From Flavobacteriales bacterium (GTDB lineage: Bacteria; Bacteroidota; Bacteroidia; Flavobacteriales; Flavobacteriaceae): 16,606 nt of DNA. The stretch is taken from contig NSHO01000021.1 of assembly GCA_002737105.1 (NCBI GenBank), forward strand, positions 1 to 16,606, written 5' to 3'. Numbering within the stretch: position 1 is the first letter of the stretch; each line of letters starts with the position of its first letter. Below are positions 14,493 through 16,606 of this stretch, one piece after another. The notes under the pieces are model-generated. The model did no database searches, had not been told where the DNA came from, and saw only the letters and a program-made list of their open reading frames with translations. A program made the position numbers and the translations under genes.

Positions 14493-15024
14493 AAGTTGAA
14501 AATTTAATAACCCAAATAATCCATAACACAAAAACCAATCCATAAATAACTAATGGAAACAAAATATCATGCAAAAAAGTTCCGTATTGTGGATACTTAT
14601 AAAGTCCTGTAGTAAGCAAAGCAATTCTGAAAATATTCAATATAAAAATCACTATTGAAGCCAAAAATATATACAAAAAAGTACCAATAAATTTATTTGA
14701 AAACGAAAATATAAAGGCTGCAAATAAAATAATTACACTTACCGAATTACAACCTTCCACTATTCGAGCAATGTACTTAGAATTGTAAATTATTTTGTAG
14801 GTAGGTTCCAAATCATGCTTTATTATTTCGCATTTTGCACCAAAAAAAACTAGAATGTTTTCCGTTTGTTGTGCTACAAAATGCGTAATACCATCTACCT
14901 CATTTTTTTGTATATGGTATTGATTTAAATAAAGCGAGTAAATTATCGTAACAATAAAATAGCTCAAAATAAACTTTAAGAGAAAAATAAAAAATACTTT
15001 ATGCTGCTGAAATATGTTTTTCAA
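14473..15024 (-). CDS. xrtF: Exosortase family protein XrtF, probable TTG start
   Basis: An integral membrane transpeptidase-like protein with about five membrane helices. Exosortases cleave C-terminal sorting signals of exported proteins at the membrane. From the TTG start (183 residues) the predicted catalytic residues are Cys92 in VEGCNSVSVI, Arg133 in NIFRIALL and His152 in FLHDILFP, all present. The TTG gives MKNIFQQHKVFF directly before the first helix and fits family length. The longer ATG reading from 15150 would run through the divergent gene's first codons and promoter. It is followed at once by its partner gene. No obvious sorting-signal substrate is encoded in this window. Confidence 0.85.
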   Translation of the reverse strand: MKNIFQQHKVFFIFLLKFILSYFIVTIIYSLYLNQYHIQKNEVDGITHFVAQQTENILVFFGAKCEIIKHDLEPTYKIIYNSKYIARIVEGCNSVSVIILFAAFIFSFSNKFIGTFLYIFLASIVIFILNIFRIALLTTGLYKYPQYGTFLHDILFPLVIYGLVFVLWIIWVIKFSTYAKSKK

Positions 15025-15094
15025 AATTTTAAATTTTAACAAAAATATAATTTTTACTTTCTTATTAATGTATAATTTTACAAAAAAATTAAAA

Positions 15095-15547
15095 ATGGAC
15101 TTTGAACTTATAAAAACAGAAGTAAAAAACATCGTTACAAGTAATGACAATAGAGATGAAAAACTTTTTCAAATTTGTCAATTATTACAAAATTCTGTTT
15201 CTTATTACAATTGGGTTGGTTTTTATTTTGCCAATCATGAAACCAAAACTTTACACCTTGGACCTTATGTAGGCGCTGAAACAGATCATACCGTAATTCC
15301 TTTTGGTAAAGGTATTTGCGGACAAGTTGCAGAAAGCAACGCTAACTTTGTAGTGCCTGACGTTTCCGCCCAAGATAATTACATTGCTTGTAGCTTTACC
15401 GTAAAATCAGAAATTGTTGTGCCTCTTTTTGTAAATGGAATAAATATTGGTCAAATAGATATCGATAGTCACGTAATTGACCCATTTTCTGATGTAGATG
15501 AACGTTTTTTAGAATTTGTAAACAAACAGGTGGCTTTGCTTTTCTAG
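15095..15547 (+). CDS. GAF-domain protein, free methionine-R-sulfoxide reductase-like
   Basis: A 150-residue single GAF domain. WVGFYF (40-45), LGPYVG, FGKGICG with Cys75, IACS with Cys99, SEIVVPLF (105-112) and GQIDIDS with Asp122 and Asp124 match the fRMsr (YebR/MsrC) layout, in which the two Cys residues form the redox pair. Enterobacterial enzymes have Asp after the second Cys (HIACD); here it is Ser. The enzyme reduces free methionine-R-sulfoxide in the cytosol, using thioredoxin. The start at 15095 (MDFELIKTEV) is preferred over an extended in-frame ATG upstream that lacks conserved sequence. The gene is divergent from xrtF. Confidence is high for GAF, moderate for fRMsr. Confidence 0.82.
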   Translation: MDFELIKTEVKNIVTSNDNRDEKLFQICQLLQNSVSYYNWVGFYFANHETKTLHLGPYVGAETDHTVIPFGKGICGQVAESNANFVVPDVSAQDNYIACSFTVKSEIVVPLFVNGINIGQIDIDSHVIDPFSDVDERFLEFVNKQVALLF

Positions 15548-15607
15548 AAAATAATTTACATCTTTTGCGTTAATTTCAATTATGGGGTTTTTTATTCCAA
15601 TTCCTTA

Positions 15608-15637
15608 TTGAAAATCAAATTATTCTACTTAATTTTG
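15608..15637 (+). promoter_or_regulatory. Promoter of the TIGR03643 operon
   Basis: TTG (15608-15610), a 19-base spacer and TAATTTTG (15630-15637) give an exact Bacteroidota promoter. The ATG at 15656 follows after 18 bases, consistent with a short leader. Confidence 0.65.
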
Positions 15638-15655
15638 TTTATTATTTTTTAATTA

Positions 15656-15958
15656 ATGTTAAACAAAATGCCTGTTACGCAAAAAACTGAATTAGACGAC
15701 ATCGCCATTGATAGAATTATCGAAATGGCTTGGGAAGACAGAACACCTTTTGATGCCATAAAATTTCAATTTGGCCTAGCTGAAGCTGATGTAAAAGTTT
15801 TAATGAAAAAAGAATTAAAATTCTCAAGTTACAAATTATGGCGAAAACGTGTAGAAAATTGTAAAACCAAGCATGCAGCAAAACGTGCTGAAGGTATTGA
15901 CCGATTTAAATGTAAATTACAAAGAGCCATTTCAAATAATAAAATATCAAAAAGATAA
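15656..15958 (+). CDS. TIGR03643 family protein
   Basis: A small basic protein of 100 residues. The core IDRIIEMAWEDRTPFDAIKF, followed by FGLAEADVKVLMKKELKFSS and YKLWRKRV, matches the TIGR03643 pattern. The family is uncharacterised; its helical, charged nature suggests a nucleic-acid- or partner-binding role, but this is not shown. A second in-frame Met (MPVTQKTE) four codons downstream is an alternative start. DUF2452 starts 8 bases after its stop, so they share a transcript. In related genomes the family is often found near photolyase/cryptochrome genes (recalled, not checked). Confidence 0.82.
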   Translation: MLNKMPVTQKTELDDIAIDRIIEMAWEDRTPFDAIKFQFGLAEADVKVLMKKELKFSSYKLWRKRVENCKTKHAAKRAEGIDRFKCKLQRAISNNKISKR

Positions 15959-15966
15959 TAGAAAAA

Positions 15967-16362
15967 ATGGAAAACAAAAAGCCTGATAATGTAGTTTATT
16001 CAGAAGAAAATGGATACAATGCAAGTTTTTTACCTTATGCAACAACTGTAAGTGCGCCTATAATTAAAGTTGATGATGTTGCCGCATGGAAAGGCCGTGG
16101 AGTTAGAAATGTGAATAAAGAATTTGAAAATAAATTCAATGAACTAAAAGTACAATACCAAAATTTAATGGAAGAATTTGAATGGAATGAATTGGTTTAC
16201 AATTCAAAATTTTCATTTGAACCTATAATTGGTGAGATATATCATTTGTACGCATCAGGTAATGCCACTTATTTTTTGTCCTTAATTCCACCAAACGAAT
16301 GGAACAAAGAGCATATTGGAACCTTTCAATTAAATAGCGATAAAAAATGGGTGAAACTATAG
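15967..16362 (+). CDS. DUF2452 family protein
   Basis: A 131-residue cytosolic protein. YSEENGYNASFLPYATTVSA near the N-terminus, WNELVYNSKFSFEPIIGEIY in the middle and LFLSLIPP/WNKEHIG-like segments (here YFLSLIPPNEWNKEHIGTF) match DUF2452. Its function is unknown; no catalytic motif is apparent. The next gene starts within its last codons (16-base overlap), so the three genes form a tight operon. Completeness and motif order agree with the family. Confidence 0.85.
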   Translation: MENKKPDNVVYSEENGYNASFLPYATTVSAPIIKVDDVAAWKGRGVRNVNKEFENKFNELKVQYQNLMEEFEWNELVYNSKFSFEPIIGEIYHLYASGNATYFLSLIPPNEWNKEHIGTFQLNSDKKWVKL

Positions 16363-16606
16363 AAAAACACATTACCCATGAGCAAATTTTGAACATGGAA
16401 AAACAAGATCGTGTGCACTTTGCAAATAGTTTAGGCGGTTTTAAAAGTTTAGGACTAATTGGAACGCAAAACAATAAAATGCAAACCAATTTAGCTATTA
16501 TAGATTCTGTTTTACACCTAGGAAGCAATCCACCATTATTTGGAATGGTGTTTCGTCCAGGAGCTGTTGCACGTCACACGCTAGAAAATATTTTAGAAAC
16601 AGGTTT
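16347..16606 (+). CDS. Flavin reductase family protein (partial, runs off the window)
   Basis: The first 86 codons are present. ATG at 16347 reads MGETIEKHITHEQILNMEKQ; then VHFANSLGGFKSLGLIGTQN, followed by TNLAIIDSVLHLGSNPPLFG and VFRPGAVARHTLENILETG. The pattern of alternating strands, SNPPLFGMVFRP and HTLENI-x(0,1)-ETG is that of FMN-binding split-barrel flavin reductases. The start overlaps the DUF2452 stop by 16 bases. It reduces flavin with NAD(P)H; supply of reduced flavin to a photolyase in the same cluster is a plausible but unproven role. Confidence 0.85.
   Translation, partial: MGETIEKHITHEQILNMEKQDRVHFANSLGGFKSLGLIGTQNNKMQTNLAIIDSVLHLGSNPPLFGMVFRPGAVARHTLENILETG

Noticed and set aside
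15025..15150. N-terminal extension of XrtF from an upstream ATG
   Set aside because: It would cross the divergent GAF gene start and promoter region and makes the protein about 40 residues too long for the family.
16223..16528. Minus-strand open frame over DUF2452 and the flavin reductase
   Set aside because: It overlaps two plus-strand genes that match known families and has no recognisable sequence of its own.

Overview
This window looks like chromosome from a low-GC member of the Bacteroidota, most probably a Flavobacterium-like flavobacterium. The reasons are the AT-rich codon use, the absence of Shine-Dalgarno leaders, several promoter-like sites of the Bacteroidota form TTG-N19-TAnnTTTG, and the gene families present: exosortase F with its partner, HYC_CC_PP, a TonB receptor with a carboxypeptidase-regulatory-like N-terminus, Mpl, and the TIGR03643/DUF2452 pair. 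There are no rRNA or tRNA genes, no CRISPR array and no intact transposase.

Layout. (1) Positions 1-3195, minus strand: a tightly packed operon of an ABC ATPase, an FtsX/MacB-type permease with a His-rich tandem-repeat loop, a secreted DUF3299-like Cys protein, a YjjG-type HAD nucleotidase and the first codons of another exported protein. (2) 3196-3425: a non-coding segment with a GC-rich inverted repeat, a hairpin and a terminator. (3) 3426-5606: a COG0523 metallochaperone GTPase and a MerC-like membrane protein on the minus strand, divergent from a Zur-like Fur-family regulator. A perfect 14-bp palindrome overlaps the merC promoter. (4) 5623-6090: an orphan hypothetical gene. (5) 6148-6692: a unit bounded by 25-bp imperfect inverted repeats that holds a broken GxxExxY (PD-(D/E)XK-like) gene. 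(6) 6695-10837, minus: radC, mpl, a TPR lipoprotein-like or exported protein and a FemAB/GNAT-like protein. (7) 10920-14015, minus: a metal module of HYC_CC_PP protein, TonB-dependent receptor and secreted HMA protein. (8) 14046-15024, minus: exosortase F and its associated membrane protein, divergent from a GAF-domain (free methionine-R-sulfoxide reductase-like) gene. (9) 15656-16606, plus: TIGR03643, DUF2452 and a flavin reductase in one apparent operon that runs off the window.

Functional reading. Three separate modules handle metal: the His-loop ABC transporter, the Zur-like/MerC/COG0523 divergon, and the HYC_CC_PP/TonB/HMA cluster. The first two probably serve zinc and the third probably copper or a similar thiophilic metal; these assignments are inference. 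The most unusual signals are the inverted-repeat-bounded, doubly damaged GxxExxY unit, the His-repeat ABC operon with its structured leader, and the operator/promoter arrangement between the Fur-family gene and merC. The window end may lead into a photolyase/cryptochrome-associated cluster.
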